Origin: Candidatus Aphodovivens avistercoris
GTDB lineage: Bacteria > Actinomycetota > Coriobacteriia > Coriobacteriales > Eggerthellaceae
NCBI GenBank assembly: GCA_018710945.1
Contig: DVIW01000020.1
Coordinates: 31,046 to 95,045, forward strand
Reading direction: 5' to 3'
DNA length: 64,000 nucleotides
Part shown: piece after piece, positions 23,450 through 33,249 of the stretch
Layout: each line of letters opens with the position of its first letter
Numbering within the stretch: the first letter of the stretch is position 1
Notes under the pieces: generated by a model
Databases searched by the model: none
What the model saw: the letters and a program-made list of their open reading frames with translations, nothing else
What the model was told of the DNA's origin: nothing
Made by a program: the position numbers and the translations under genes

Positions 23450-25861
23450 CTACTTCCTCTTCCCCACCGGCTCGCCCGGCAGGGTGCGGCGGGCGTCGAA
23501 CACGCCCTCCACGTCCTGTAGCTTCCCCAGCATCCGGTCGATCACGCCGATGTCGGACACCTGGAACAGAAAGCGCATCTCGGCCATGCCGTCGCGATGC
23601 ACGGCCAGGTTCGACGACAGCAGGTTGGCGCCCATGCCGGAGATCACCGCCGTCACGTCCAGGAACAGGTTCATGCGGTCGAGCGCCTCCACCAGCACTT
23701 CCACCTGGTAGGACGTGTTGGGCGCCGGCTCGCTTTCCCACGACACGTCGATGATGCGCTCCGGGTCCTTCTCCAGATCCTTTGCGTTGGGGCAGTCGGC
23801 GCGGTGCACCGACACGCCGCGCCCGCGCGTGACGAACCCTATGATGGCGTCGCCGGGCACCGGGTTGCAGCAGCGCGACAGGCGCACCAGCACGTCGTCC
23901 ACGCCCTTCACCACCACGCCGTTGCTGGAGTGCGTCTCGTGGCGGCGGGTCGGGCGCACCGTAGTCAGCATGGGCGGCATCTTGCCCGTGGACATGGCGC
24001 CGGCGACCAGCGCGCTGCCCTCGTCGGCCTCGTTGCCCTTGTCCACCAGGATTTTCAGCAGGCGGTTCGCCACGTGCTGAGCGCTCTCGCGGCCGGTGCC
24101 GATGTTCACCAGCATGTCGTCGGCGTCCTTGTAGCCCATGTGGTCGGCCACCGTCTTCATGGCGCGCATCGACTGCGCGCTGGAGATGCCCAGCCCGTGC
24201 TTGCGCATCTCGCGCGTCAGCTTGTCGCGGCCGGCCTGCAAATCGTCCCCGCGGCTGACCTTGCTGAAGTACGAGCGGATCTTGCTGCGCGCGCTGGGGG
24301 TCTTGACGTAGTTCAGCCAGTCGCGCGAGGGGCCCGCGCTCTTCTGCGTGAGGATCTCCACGCGGTCGCCCGTCTGCAGCTCGTAGGTGAGCGGCACGAT
24401 GATGCCGTTGACCTTCGCGCCCACGCAGTGGTTGCCCACCTCGGTGTGGATGGCGTAGGCGAAGTCCACCGGCGTGGAGCCGGCGCGCAGGCTCATGGCC
24501 TCGCCTTTCGGCGTGAACACGAACACCTCGTTGGGCGCCAAGTCCACCTTCAGGTCCTTCAGGAACTCGCGCGAGTCGGGCGTCTCGTCCTGCCAGTCCA
24601 CCACCTCGCGCAGCCACGCCAACTGCTGGTCCAGCACGTCGTCGCCGCGCTTGCCACCGTTTTCCTTGTAGCGCCAGTGCGCCGCCACGCCGTACTCGTC
24701 CATGCGATGCATGTCCTCGGTGCGGATCTGCACCTCAAGCGGGCGACCCGCCGGCCCGATGACCGTGGTGTGCAGGCTCTGGTACATGTTGAACTTCGGC
24801 ATGGCGATGTAGTCTTTGAACCGCCCGGGCATGGGGTGCCACAACGTGTGCACCGCGCCCAGCGCCGAGTAGCAGTCCTTCACCGACTTCACGATAAGGC
24901 GCACGGCAATGAGGTCGTAGATCTCCGAGAAGCCCTTGCCCTTCTTCGTCATCTTCTGGTAGATGGAGTACAAGTGCTTGGGGCGGCCCATCACCTGCGC
25001 CTGGATGCTCACGCGCTCCATTTCCTCGCGCAGCTTGTCCAGCACCTGCTCAAGGTAGCCTTCGCGCTCGCCGCGGCTTTCCATGACCATGCGGGCCACC
25101 TGCTTGTACTTGTTGGGCTCCAGGTAGTAGAACGCCAGATCCTCCAGCTCCCACTTGATGGAGTTGATACCCAAACGGTGCGCGATGGGGGCGTAGATCT
25201 CCAGCGTTTCGCGCGCCTTGAAGATGCGGCGGTCCTCCGGCAGGGCGCCCAGCGTGCGCATGTTGTGCAGGCGGTCAGCCAGCTTGATGACGATCACGCG
25301 GATGTCGCGACTCATGGCCACGAACATCTTGCGGATGGTGGCCGCCTGCTTGTCGGAGAGGCTTTCCACCTCGATGCGCGTGATCTTCGTAACGCCGTCC
25401 ACCAGCTGGTCCACGTGCTGGCCGAACTCCCGCTCCACCAGCTCGTCGGTGACATCGGTGTCCTCCACGGTGTCGTGCAGAAGCGCCGCTACCAGCGTTT
25501 CCACGTCCATGCGCAGATCGGCCAGGATGATGGCCACCTCAACCGGGTGGATGATGTAGGGCTCGCCGCTCTTGCGGCACACGCCCTTGTGCGCCTCGCT
25601 GGCGAAGGCGAAGGCCTTCTGGAGCACGGCCTCGTCGGCTTCCGACAGATACGCCGCCGTCATCTTCTGCAGCTCCGCGAAGCGCTCTTCGGGCGTTTCG
25701 GTCTCCGACGCGCGCCCGACGGCGGAGCGGGCGTCCGACGCGAACGCCTTCTCGGCCACGTGAGGGCGTCCCAGCAGGTTGTCCTCGACGGTCTGGCGCG
25801 GCGCGAAACCCGCCTCGGGCGCGCCGAGCAGCTCTTCGGTCCTTCTCTCGTCAGCGCTCAT
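23450..25861 (-). CDS. rel: bifunctional (p)ppGpp synthetase/hydrolase, Rel/SpoT
   Basis: 803 residues. An HD hydrolase domain (HPVEVAIILADL, LHDTVEDTDV; about 90-200) is followed by the synthetase domain (YSALGAVHTLWHPMPGRFKD, NMYQSLHTTVIGP, LEVQIRTEDMHRMDEYGVAA). Next come TGS (VFVFTPKGEAMSLRAGSTPV, DFAYAIHTEVG), a helical/zinc-finger region (SRCCNPVPGDAIIGFVTRGR) and a C-terminal ACT domain. The intact HDxxED and synthetase motifs indicate both making and degrading the alarmone. The start at 25861 lies 11 bp inside the end of the RecJ-like gene, so translation is coupled. About 65 extra N-terminal residues precede the HD domain. Confidence 0.95.
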   Translation of the reverse strand: MSADERRTEELLGAPEAGFAPRQTVEDNLLGRPHVAEKAFASDARSAVGRASETETPEERFAELQKMTAAYLSEADEAVLQKAFAFASEAHKGVCRKSGEPYIIHPVEVAIILADLRMDVETLVAALLHDTVEDTDVTDELVEREFGQHVDQLVDGVTKITRIEVESLSDKQAATIRKMFVAMSRDIRVIVIKLADRLHNMRTLGALPEDRRIFKARETLEIYAPIAHRLGINSIKWELEDLAFYYLEPNKYKQVARMVMESRGEREGYLEQVLDKLREEMERVSIQAQVMGRPKHLYSIYQKMTKKGKGFSEIYDLIAVRLIVKSVKDCYSALGAVHTLWHPMPGRFKDYIAMPKFNMYQSLHTTVIGPAGRPLEVQIRTEDMHRMDEYGVAAHWRYKENGGKRGDDVLDQQLAWLREVVDWQDETPDSREFLKDLKVDLAPNEVFVFTPKGEAMSLRAGSTPVDFAYAIHTEVGNHCVGAKVNGIIVPLTYELQTGDRVEILTQKSAGPSRDWLNYVKTPSARSKIRSYFSKVSRGDDLQAGRDKLTREMRKHGLGISSAQSMRAMKTVADHMGYKDADDMLVNIGTGRESAQHVANRLLKILVDKGNEADEGSALVAGAMSTGKMPPMLTTVRPTRRHETHSSNGVVVKGVDDVLVRLSRCCNPVPGDAIIGFVTRGRGVSVHRADCPNAKDLEKDPERIIDVSWESEPAPNTSYQVEVLVEALDRMNLFLDVTAVISGMGANLLSSNLAVHRDGMAEMRFLFQVSDIGVIDRMLGKLQDVEGVFDARRTLPGEPVGKRK

Positions 25862-28800
25862 CGCTTCGTCCCCTCCCCGTTTCGTCGTCCGTCGGAAGGA
25901 TGGGCCGCGACACGCGCGCCTGCAGCGAGGCTGCGTCGCTCCCCATGGCCCATTCCTTGAACGCATGGTATATCTCCTGCTCGCCGATGCCCTCGCGATA
26001 GCGCACGCTGTCGGTGAGCTCCACTTTGCCCTGGACGTCCGCCACGCGCACCGAGCGCACCGGCTCGCCCGACGAGAACGCCGTGCGCGTTTCCACCAGC
26101 CCCAGCTCGCGGAACACCGCGATACCGCAGGCCGCCGAGGCGGGGCGCATCTCGCGCTGCTGACCGCTTGCCATCCGCGCCAGATCGGCGTTGCTCACGG
26201 CGAAGAAGCCCTCGCCGGCCGCGCGCTGCAGGGCGCGCAGGTGGCGGTACACCAGCGCCAGGCTGTCGTGGTCGGGTGTCATGTCGGCCAGGATGCCCTC
26301 GTTGATGCGCGTGTCGGCGCGGCCGAACAGCAGGTGCACCCACGCCGGCTTCCCGTCGCGGCCGGCCCGGCCGCTCATCTGGTTGAACTCCACCTCGTTG
26401 AACGGCAGGTGGAACAGCACCACGTGGCGGATGTTGGGGATGTCCACGCCCTCGCCGAACGCCGAGGTTGCCACCAGCACCGACAGCGCGTCGGTGCGGA
26501 ACAGCTCTTCGATGCGCTTGCGCTCGACGCGCGAGAGGCCCGCGTTGTAGAAGCCGATGAGCGGGGCCAGCTGGGGCACGCGCTTGCGCAGGCGGCGGGC
26601 CAGCACGACCGACTGCTCGCGCGAGTTCACGAACACGAGCGTCTTGCCGCCGCCGGCCACCAGGTTCGCCAGGTAGCCCTCGCGGTTCTTCAGGTTGCGC
26701 TGGTCGTCCACGTAGAGGTTCGGGCGCACGGCGTCGTCGAGCACGCAGGAGTCGATGGGCAGCGCCGCGCGGATGTCGTCGGCGATGGAGGCGGGCGCCG
26801 TGGCGGTGAGCGCCAGCACGCAGGGCGCGCCCAGCTTCGCCAGCGAGCGGCCGATGGCCGCATACGCCGCGCGCTGGCCCGCCTTCGCCAGGCCGATGTG
26901 GTGCGCCTCGTCCACCACGGCGAAGCCGATGCGCCCGCAGCGCGCCAGCTTGTCGGCGTGGTAGGACAAAAACTCCGGCGTGGTGAGCACAATGTCGCAG
27001 CTGCCGTCGGACAAGGCCGCCATCACCTGACGCCGCTCTTCCGGCGAGCTTTCGCCCGTGAGCGACGACACGGCGATGCCGAAGCCCTCCAGCGCCTCGC
27101 CGATGTGGAACGCTTGGTCGGCGATGAGCGCGCGAAGCGGGTACACGAACACGCTGGCCTGGTGCTTCGTCAGCGCCAGCAGGGCGGCGTGCACCTGGAA
27201 GGTGAGCGACTTGCCGCGCCCGGTGGCCATGACGGCCAGCACGCTGCGGCCCGCGCGCAAATCCTCCAGCACCTCGCGCTGCGAGGGGTGCAGGCACCCT
27301 TCGCCGATGAGCGCGCGGATGATCTCGCCCTCCAGCCCCTCCGGGTCCTCGGCGGCCTTGCGCTCCCAGAACGCGCGGTTCTCCACGCGCGCGGCCTCGT
27401 AGGCCTCGATCTGCTGGACGTCGTGCGGCGCGTCGGCGCACAGCTCGGCGTCGCTCGTGGCGTACAGGTCGGCCACGAACGAGAGGCTCTCGGGATCCAG
27501 GCACGCCTCCAGCGCCGCGCACGCGCGCGCCGGCGACAGCGACTGCAGCATCGCCTTCACCGTGCGGCGGCCGCGCCACTCATCTATCTGCACCTCGAAC
27601 GCGGCGTTCACCACGCTGTCGGTGCGCATGAGGGTTTCGATGTCGCTGCAGTGGAACATGATGCCGGCCACGCTGGCCGCGCCGTTGGTCAGCGTGCACG
27701 AAAAGTGGTTCTTCTCGGCGCCCACCGCGCGGCAGTTCGTCAGCATCACGTCGCGCGCCAGGTAGCAGGGGGTGCGCATCTCCTGGCCGAACGGCGCCAG
27801 CAGATCCAGCTTCTGCACGTTCTCCAGCGTGAGCTCGCTCAGATCGACGCAGGCGTCTATCTGGATGAGCGGGTGGAAGGCGCCCTCGGGCAGAGCGTCC
27901 ATGTAAGCGCACAGGCGCGCGGAGAACTCCGGCAGCTTGTCAGCGGGCAGCGTCACGCCCACCGCGGCCTCGTGGCCGCCGAAGCGGGTGAGCAGGTCCG
28001 AGCAGCTTTCCACAGCCTTGAACAGGTTCACCTGGCCCACGCTGCGGCCGGAGCCGCGGGCCTCGTCGCCCTCGATGGTGAACAGCAGGCAGGGCACGCC
28101 GTAGGCGCCCACCAGGCGGCTGGCCACGATGCCCTTCACGCCCTCGTGCCAGCCCTCGCCCGCCACCACCAGTGCGCGCTGGCCGTGGTACTCCTGCGCA
28201 GCCTGGGCTCGGGCTATCTCCGACAGCTCGGCCTCGATGGCGCGGCGCTGGTCGTTGATGCCCTCCAGGCGCTCGGCGTTGCGCGAGGCTTCGTCGAAGT
28301 CGTCGGTCAGCAGCACGTCCAGCGCGGGCTGGGCGTCCCCCATGCGGCCCGCCGCGTTCAGGCGCGGGATCAGCGAGAAGCTCAAGTTCGAGGAGGTCAC
28401 CTTCTTGCCCGCCGAGCCGCTGGCGGCCAGCAGCGCGGCGATGCAGGGGCGCGGGGCGTCGTTCATGCGCGCGATGCCGTCGGCCACCAGCGCGCGGTTC
28501 TCGTCCACCATGGGCATGAGGTCGGCGACCGTGCCCAGCGTGGCCAGGTCGGTGTAGCTGCGCCACAGGTGCGGGTAGCCGAAACGCCCGCCGAGCGCCT
28601 GCACGAGCTTCAGCGCCACGCCCACGCCGGCCAGAATGGAGCTTCTGCAGGAGGGGTCGGTCTTCGGGTCGGCCACCGGCACGCCCTGGGGCACCAGGTC
28701 GGCAGGCTCGTGATGGTCGGTGATCGCCACGCCGATGCCGCGTTGGCGCACCAGCTCCACCTCCGCGGCGCAGGCGATGCCGCAGTCCACCGTCACCAGG

Positions 28801-29213
28801 AAGTCGGGCTCCAGCTGGCACACGCGGTCGAGCGCGGCTTCGGTGATGCCGTAGCCCTCGTCGAAGCGGCGCGGGATGAACGGCAGCGCACAGGCGCCCA
28901 GGGCGCGCAGGCCGCGCGTGAGCACGGCGGTGGCGGAGATGCCGTCCACGTCGAAGTCGCCGAACACCACGATGCGGTCGCCGCGGCGGATGGCGGCCTC
29001 CAGCGCGTCAGCCACGTCGGCCAGGCCGGGGATGGTGTAGGGATCGCGCCAGTCGCGGTCGAGCGACGGCTCCAGGAACTGCTGCGCTTTGGCGGGATCG
29101 TCGATGCCGCGCGCCACCAGCGTCGCCGCGATGAAACGCGGCAAGCCCAGGTCGCGCTGAAGGCGCGCAATGGCGTCGGGATCGGCTGCCCGGATGTTGA
29201 ATCTGGCTGACAT
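25851..29213 (-). CDS. recJ: RecJ exonuclease fused to RecQ-like helicase
   Basis: 1120 residues. The first ~570 are RecJ, a 5'-3' single-strand DNA exonuclease of the DHH family: GDFDVDGISA (about 88), VDCGIA, ITDHHEPADL (about 167), and the DHHA1-type GGHEAAVGVTL. After a linker the rest is a superfamily 2 helicase like RecQ: Walker A MATGRGKSLTFQ (about 667), DEAH in VVDEAHHIGLA (about 768), LTATAP, VFVNSREQ, and motif VI QMSGRAGRDGKPAW. No zinc or HRDC domain of full RecQ is seen. RecQ and RecJ cooperate in end resection, so the fusion would couple unwinding to degradation. It overlaps rel by 11 bp. Confidence 0.9.
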   Translation of the reverse strand: MSARFNIRAADPDAIARLQRDLGLPRFIAATLVARGIDDPAKAQQFLEPSLDRDWRDPYTIPGLADVADALEAAIRRGDRIVVFGDFDVDGISATAVLTRGLRALGACALPFIPRRFDEGYGITEAALDRVCQLEPDFLVTVDCGIACAAEVELVRQRGIGVAITDHHEPADLVPQGVPVADPKTDPSCRSSILAGVGVALKLVQALGGRFGYPHLWRSYTDLATLGTVADLMPMVDENRALVADGIARMNDAPRPCIAALLAASGSAGKKVTSSNLSFSLIPRLNAAGRMGDAQPALDVLLTDDFDEASRNAERLEGINDQRRAIEAELSEIARAQAAQEYHGQRALVVAGEGWHEGVKGIVASRLVGAYGVPCLLFTIEGDEARGSGRSVGQVNLFKAVESCSDLLTRFGGHEAAVGVTLPADKLPEFSARLCAYMDALPEGAFHPLIQIDACVDLSELTLENVQKLDLLAPFGQEMRTPCYLARDVMLTNCRAVGAEKNHFSCTLTNGAASVAGIMFHCSDIETLMRTDSVVNAAFEVQIDEWRGRRTVKAMLQSLSPARACAALEACLDPESLSFVADLYATSDAELCADAPHDVQQIEAYEAARVENRAFWERKAAEDPEGLEGEIIRALIGEGCLHPSQREVLEDLRAGRSVLAVMATGRGKSLTFQVHAALLALTKHQASVFVYPLRALIADQAFHIGEALEGFGIAVSSLTGESSPEERRQVMAALSDGSCDIVLTTPEFLSYHADKLARCGRIGFAVVDEAHHIGLAKAGQRAAYAAIGRSLAKLGAPCVLALTATAPASIADDIRAALPIDSCVLDDAVRPNLYVDDQRNLKNREGYLANLVAGGGKTLVFVNSREQSVVLARRLRKRVPQLAPLIGFYNAGLSRVERKRIEELFRTDALSVLVATSAFGEGVDIPNIRHVVLFHLPFNEVEFNQMSGRAGRDGKPAWVHLLFGRADTRINEGILADMTPDHDSLALVYRHLRALQRAAGEGFFAVSNADLARMASGQQREMRPASAACGIAVFRELGLVETRTAFSSGEPVRSVRVADVQGKVELTDSVRYREGIGEQEIYHAFKEWAMGSDAASLQARVSRPILPTDDETGRGRSDER

Positions 29214-29327
29214 GGAACGCTCTGCCTAACATGGATGAAGCTGTCTTTTTCCGTCCTATTGTCCCACATTACGCGCGCGCTGTCATGGCGCTCAGGCGGG
29301 CGGCGGGCGGCACCATAATAAGAACGT

Positions 29328-29357
29328 TTGTTCGTTGCGCTGCGCGCATGCTACACT
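29328..29357 (+). promoter_or_regulatory. promoter of the SNF2 helicase gene
   Basis: TTGTTC, an 18-bp spacer and TACACT. Transcription would begin near 29364, which is downstream of the first possible ATG (29335) and supports the GTG at 29389 as the start. Confidence 0.5.
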
Positions 29358-29388
29358 GGCAGGCGGCAAGAAAGGGGCAGGGAAGCGC

Positions 29389-32300
29389 GTGCTGAAGCGG
29401 CAGGACATCCAAGACGCTCGGGGCATCCGGGACGAAGCGGCGCCAGAGGCGTCCGAGCCCACATCGGCGCCGCTGGCCGCGCTGATGCGCCGGGCCGAGG
29501 CGTCACGGGCCGACGAGGACCTGCTGGGCCGCGTCGAGCTGCTGCCCACCCTGCGCTACGGTTACGGCGAATGGTCCGCGCGGTTCAGCATCGCCGGGCC
29601 GGAGGGCGCCTACGTGCTGAAAAGCGTCTCGGACTTCCTGGAGCGCATGCGCACGGGCGAGCGGTTCGCCTACGGGAAGAAGCTCGCGTTCGCTCACGTG
29701 CCCGAGGCGCTGAGCGAGCGGGGCCGCGCCATCGCGCGGGTGATGAGCCGCGCGGCCGCAGCGCGGCGCAGGCCGCCCGACCCCTGGGAGCGCGGGGCGG
29801 CGGATGCGGGGCGCGTCGGGCGCGAGCTGCCGCTTTCCCCGGCCGAGGTGGCGGAGCTTCTGGACGCGCTGGACGGTACCGTTTTCGACGTAGAGGGCGC
29901 CGACGCCGGCACGCGGGCGCTGGCCCACGCGCGCGTGAGCGACGACGCTCCCAGCCTGGGCCTCCGCCTGGAGCTGGCAAGCGATGGCGGATGCCGCATC
30001 GAGGCGCGGGAAAGCGCGCGGCTCGTCCGCGGCGGCGGGCGCATGTTCGTGTGGGACGGCGACGAGTTCCGCCGCTGCCCCGCCGGCTGGATGCGCTGCG
30101 CGGACGTTCTGGCCGTCGCGCTGGACCCCGAGACGCGCCCCGTCTGCGTGGCGCGCGGCGACCTGCCGCGGTTCTGCTCCACGCTGCTGCCGCAGATGGA
30201 GGCGGCGCTGCCCGTGGAGGTGCCGCCCGAACTGGAGGCGCTGAAGCCTGTGCCCTGCGCGCTGCGGTTCTACTTCGACCGCGAGGGAGCCGAGATCGTC
30301 TGCGAGGCGAAGGCGGCCTACGGCGCGGCGGAGTTCCGCGTGGGAACGCAGGCGGACGAGGGCGCGGACGCAGGCGGCGCGGGTGCGGGCGGCGCAGGCG
30401 CGGCAGGCGGCGGCCCCGTGCGCGACGAGCGGCGCGAGGCGAAGGCGGAAGCGCTGGTGGAGCGCTACTTCGGCGGCGGCTGGCTGCCCAGCCCCGCCAA
30501 GCTGCCGCTTGCTGCCGAAGCCGAGGCCGGCGCGCTGCTGTACGGCGGCCTGGCCGAGTTCCGCGCGCTGGGCGAGGTGCTCACCACGCCGGCGTTCGAC
30601 CGCCTGCTGCGCAGCGCGGCGCCGCGCGTGACCTTCGGCGTGTCGCTGGCAGGCAACCTGCTGAACCTGACGGTCCAGGCGGGCGACCTGCCGCCTGCCG
30701 AACTGGCCGCGCTGCTGCAGGGCTACCGCAAGCGCAAGCACTACCACCGTCTGCGCAACGGCGCATTCCTGAACCTGGCCGACTGCGACCTGGCCCAGCT
30801 CGACCAGCTTGCCGCCGACTTGGGCGTCACGCCGGCGCAGCTGGCGTCCGGAGCGGTGGAGCTACCCAGCTTCCGCGCGTTCTACCTGGACGAAGAGGAC
30901 AACCTGGAGCGCGACCGCTCGTTCGACCGCTACCTGGACGGCTTTCGCGGCGTCAGCGAAGAGGGCTTCGCCGTGCCCGCTTCGCTGGCCGGCGTGCTGC
31001 GGCCCTACCAGGCGGAAGGTTTCCGCTGGCTGCAGGCGCGCTGCGAAGCGGGGTTCGGCGGCGCCCTGGCCGACGAGATGGGGCTGGGGAAGTCGGTGCA
31101 GCTCATCGCCCTGCTGCTGGCTCGGCGCGACGAGGCGCGCGAAACGGGACCCAGCCTGATCGTGTGCCCGGCGTCGCTGGTGTACAACTGGCTGGCCGAG
31201 TTCGAGCGGTTCGCGCCCGAGCTGCGCGTGCGCGCTGTGACCGGCACGAAAGCCGAGCGGCGGCGCGCGCTGGCGGAGGCGTTCGGCGGGGCGGGGGCCG
31301 AGGCGAGTGGCGGCGCCGGCACGGCAGAAGCGATGCCCGAGTCCACGCCCGATGCCGATGGCGCCACGGCGTCGGCCGCAGACGCGCCGCCGACCGCACC
31401 CTCCCCCGCCTCGGTGCATCCCGCCTGCGACGTGCTCGTGACCTCCTACGACACGCTGCGCGTCGACTCCGACGCCATCTCGCAGCACGCGTTCTACTGC
31501 TGCGCGCTGGACGAGGCCCACTGCATCAAGAACCCCGCCGCCCTCATCACGCGCGCGGCGAAGCGCGTGCGGGCGCGCCACCGCTTCGCGCTGACCGGCA
31601 CGCCGATGGAGAACCGCCTGAGCGATCTGTGGAGCATCTTCGACTTCCTGATGCCGGGACTGCTGGGCCCCTACACGCGCTTCCGCGAGCGCTTCGAGCT
31701 GCCCATCGCCGGCGGCGACGAGGACGCGGCCGAGCGCCTGCGCCGGCTGGCCGGCCCCTTCATGCTGCGCCGCCGCAAGGCTGACGTGCTGGCCGACCTT
31801 CCCGAAAAGCTGGAATCCACCGTGTACGTGGCGCTGGAGGGCGAGCAGCGGCGCCTCTACGACGCCTGCGAGCAGCAGCTGCGCGAGCGTCTCACCGAGC
31901 AGAAGCGCGTGAAAGGCGGCCGCGGCAAGGCGAAGCCCCTCACGCCCGAGGCCCGCGCCGCCGCCGCGACGGCCGCCGCCGCAGGCGACGACTTCAAGAA
32001 GAACCGCGTGGAGGTGCTGGCCGAGCTGACGAAGCTGCGGCTGCTCTGCTGCGACCCCGCGCTGGTATACGAAGATTACGCCGGACCGGCCGCGAAGCTG
32101 GCGGCCGTGGCGGAGCTGGTGGAGTCGGCCTGGGACGCGGGCCAGAAAACGCTCGTGTTCTCGCAGTTTACCAGTTTTCTAGCGCTCATCGGCGAGCAGC
32201 TGCGGGCGCGGCGCGTCCCGTTTTTCACCATCACGGGCGCCACGCCCAAGCGCACGCGCCTCGAGCTGGCGAACGCGTTCAACGCCGACGACACGCCAGC

Positions 32301-32601
32301 GCTGCTCATCTCGCTGAAGGCGGGCGGCACGGGGCTGAACCTGACGGGCGCCTCGGCGGTGATCCACGCCGACCCCTGGTGGAACGAGGCCGCCCAGGTG
32401 CAGGCCACCGACCGCGCCCACCGCATCGGGCAGACGCGCGCCGTCACCGTGCGGAAGGTCATCGCCAAAGGCACCATCGAAGAGCGCATCCAGCGCTTGC
32501 AGCAGGCGAAAGCCCAGCTCGCCGACCAGGTGGTCGGCGCCAGCGGCACCTCGCTTGCCGGGCTTTCCCGCGAAGACCTGTTGGAACTGCTGAACCCATA
32601 G
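29389..32601 (+). CDS. SNF2/SWI2 family helicase
   Basis: About 1070 residues. An N-terminal ~500-residue SNF2-associated region precedes the ATPase core: LRPYQAEGFRWLQA, ADEMGLGKSVQLIALLL (Walker A, about 562), DEAHCIKNP (about 707), FALTGTPMENRLSDLWSIFD. The second RecA lobe has KTLVFSQFTSFL, ISLKAGGTGLNLTGAS and QATDRAHRIGQTRAV. An Ala/Gly/Pro-rich insert of ~45 residues lies between motifs Ia and II, and another at about 325-345. No SWIM zinc finger is seen. The GTG at 29389 is preceded by AAAGGGGCAGGGAAGCGC; the upstream ATG at 29335 lies before the predicted transcript start. These proteins remodel protein-DNA or protein-RNA polymerase complexes; the exact role is unknown. Confidence 0.9.
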   Translation: MLKRQDIQDARGIRDEAAPEASEPTSAPLAALMRRAEASRADEDLLGRVELLPTLRYGYGEWSARFSIAGPEGAYVLKSVSDFLERMRTGERFAYGKKLAFAHVPEALSERGRAIARVMSRAAAARRRPPDPWERGAADAGRVGRELPLSPAEVAELLDALDGTVFDVEGADAGTRALAHARVSDDAPSLGLRLELASDGGCRIEARESARLVRGGGRMFVWDGDEFRRCPAGWMRCADVLAVALDPETRPVCVARGDLPRFCSTLLPQMEAALPVEVPPELEALKPVPCALRFYFDREGAEIVCEAKAAYGAAEFRVGTQADEGADAGGAGAGGAGAAGGGPVRDERREAKAEALVERYFGGGWLPSPAKLPLAAEAEAGALLYGGLAEFRALGEVLTTPAFDRLLRSAAPRVTFGVSLAGNLLNLTVQAGDLPPAELAALLQGYRKRKHYHRLRNGAFLNLADCDLAQLDQLAADLGVTPAQLASGAVELPSFRAFYLDEEDNLERDRSFDRYLDGFRGVSEEGFAVPASLAGVLRPYQAEGFRWLQARCEAGFGGALADEMGLGKSVQLIALLLARRDEARETGPSLIVCPASLVYNWLAEFERFAPELRVRAVTGTKAERRRALAEAFGGAGAEASGGAGTAEAMPESTPDADGATASAADAPPTAPSPASVHPACDVLVTSYDTLRVDSDAISQHAFYCCALDEAHCIKNPAALITRAAKRVRARHRFALTGTPMENRLSDLWSIFDFLMPGLLGPYTRFRERFELPIAGGDEDAAERLRRLAGPFMLRRRKADVLADLPEKLESTVYVALEGEQRRLYDACEQQLRERLTEQKRVKGGRGKAKPLTPEARAAAATAAAAGDDFKKNRVEVLAELTKLRLLCCDPALVYEDYAGPAAKLAAVAELVESAWDAGQKTLVFSQFTSFLALIGEQLRARRVPFFTITGATPKRTRLELANAFNADDTPALLISLKAGGTGLNLTGASAVIHADPWWNEAAQVQATDRAHRIGQTRAVTVRKVIAKGTIEERIQRLQQAKAQLADQVVGASGTSLAGLSREDLLELLNP

Positions 32602-32611
32602 CGCGCCTCGA

Positions 32612-33043
32612 CTACTGCGCCACCTTGCGCCACACCAGATGCGCCCCGTTCACCGGCGCGTGGATGGTCAGGATGCCGTCCTTCACGCGGGCGTTGCGCT
32701 CCTGCGTCTGGCCCAGCCAGGTGGGGTTCATGCTCACGTTCATCGTGTGGCGCACCGTCACGTCGCCGGTTTCCGGATCCAAAGAGGCGATCTCGTAGCG
32801 GCCGGCGTAGGCCATGTAGCCGTGCGCCGCGGCGGCCATTTCCGCATCCGTGCCCTCGTGGAGGTCGCCGCTGGCGTAGGCGGGGCGTCCTGTCGCCATC
32901 TGCTGGGCCGACACGTAGCCGTCGGGCGTGTACATCAGAAAGCCCTTGCAGTCCTCCCCCAGCGGGTAGACGCGCTCGCCGTCCTTCTCCAGGTAGTACT
33001 CGACCATCTCCCACGTGCCGATCAGATCCTCAGGCTTCAGCAT
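32612..33043 (-). CDS. lipocalin-like domain protein
   Basis: 143 residues, single domain. The opening LIGTWEMVEYYLEKDGERVYP with GFLMYTPDGYVSAQQ matches the lipocalin-like (Lipocalin_5) beta-barrel family, small cytoplasmic proteins often found near aromatic or ring-modifying enzymes. No signal peptide. ATG with AGGAAAGG upstream. It lies downstream of the intact molybdopterin oxidoreductase/ferredoxin pair on the same strand, separated by a terminator-like hairpin. It may bind a small hydrophobic substrate of that enzyme; this is inference from position. Confidence 0.75.
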   Translation of the reverse strand: MLKPEDLIGTWEMVEYYLEKDGERVYPLGEDCKGFLMYTPDGYVSAQQMATGRPAYASGDLHEGTDAEMAAAAHGYMAYAGRYEIASLDPETGDVTVRHTMNVSMNPTWLGQTQERNARVKDGILTIHAPVNGAHLVWRKVAQ

Positions 33044-33175
33044 GCCGAACCGCCTTTCCTCGCGTTGCCGTATCCGCCGCCCATTCTAAAGGAAAACCCG
33101 CCCGCAGGGGCGCAGCACCTGAAGCGCACCGCCGCCCCGCCTTCCGTCGCACGTTCCCTGCCCCTGAAAGCGAAT

Positions 33176-33207
33176 GGCCCCGCCCCGCAACGCAGCGGGA
33201 CGGGGCC
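33176..33207 (-). terminator. GC-rich hairpin after the ferredoxin gene
   Basis: GGCCCCGCCCCGC pairs with GCGGGACGGGGCC (13 positions, one mismatch) around a 6-nt loop. It lies between the ferredoxin stop (33250) and the lipocalin-like start (33043). There is no T-run, so termination may be partial. Confidence 0.45.
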
Positions 33208-33249
33208 GAGCAGGCGCTTCGAGCCGGACGGCGCGGCTCCTGCTTGACG

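Noticed and set aside
22536..24617. 693-codon leftward frame overlapping the MBL gene and the end of rel
   Set aside because: Same strand but a different frame from two recognisable genes, low complexity, no motifs. Only its end is informative, because it shows the peptide potential of dispersed-repeat copy A.
29335..29388. ATG at 29335 as start of the SNF2 helicase
   Set aside because: A promoter with its -10 at 29352-29357 would start transcription after it, and the GTG at 29389 has a ribosome-binding site.
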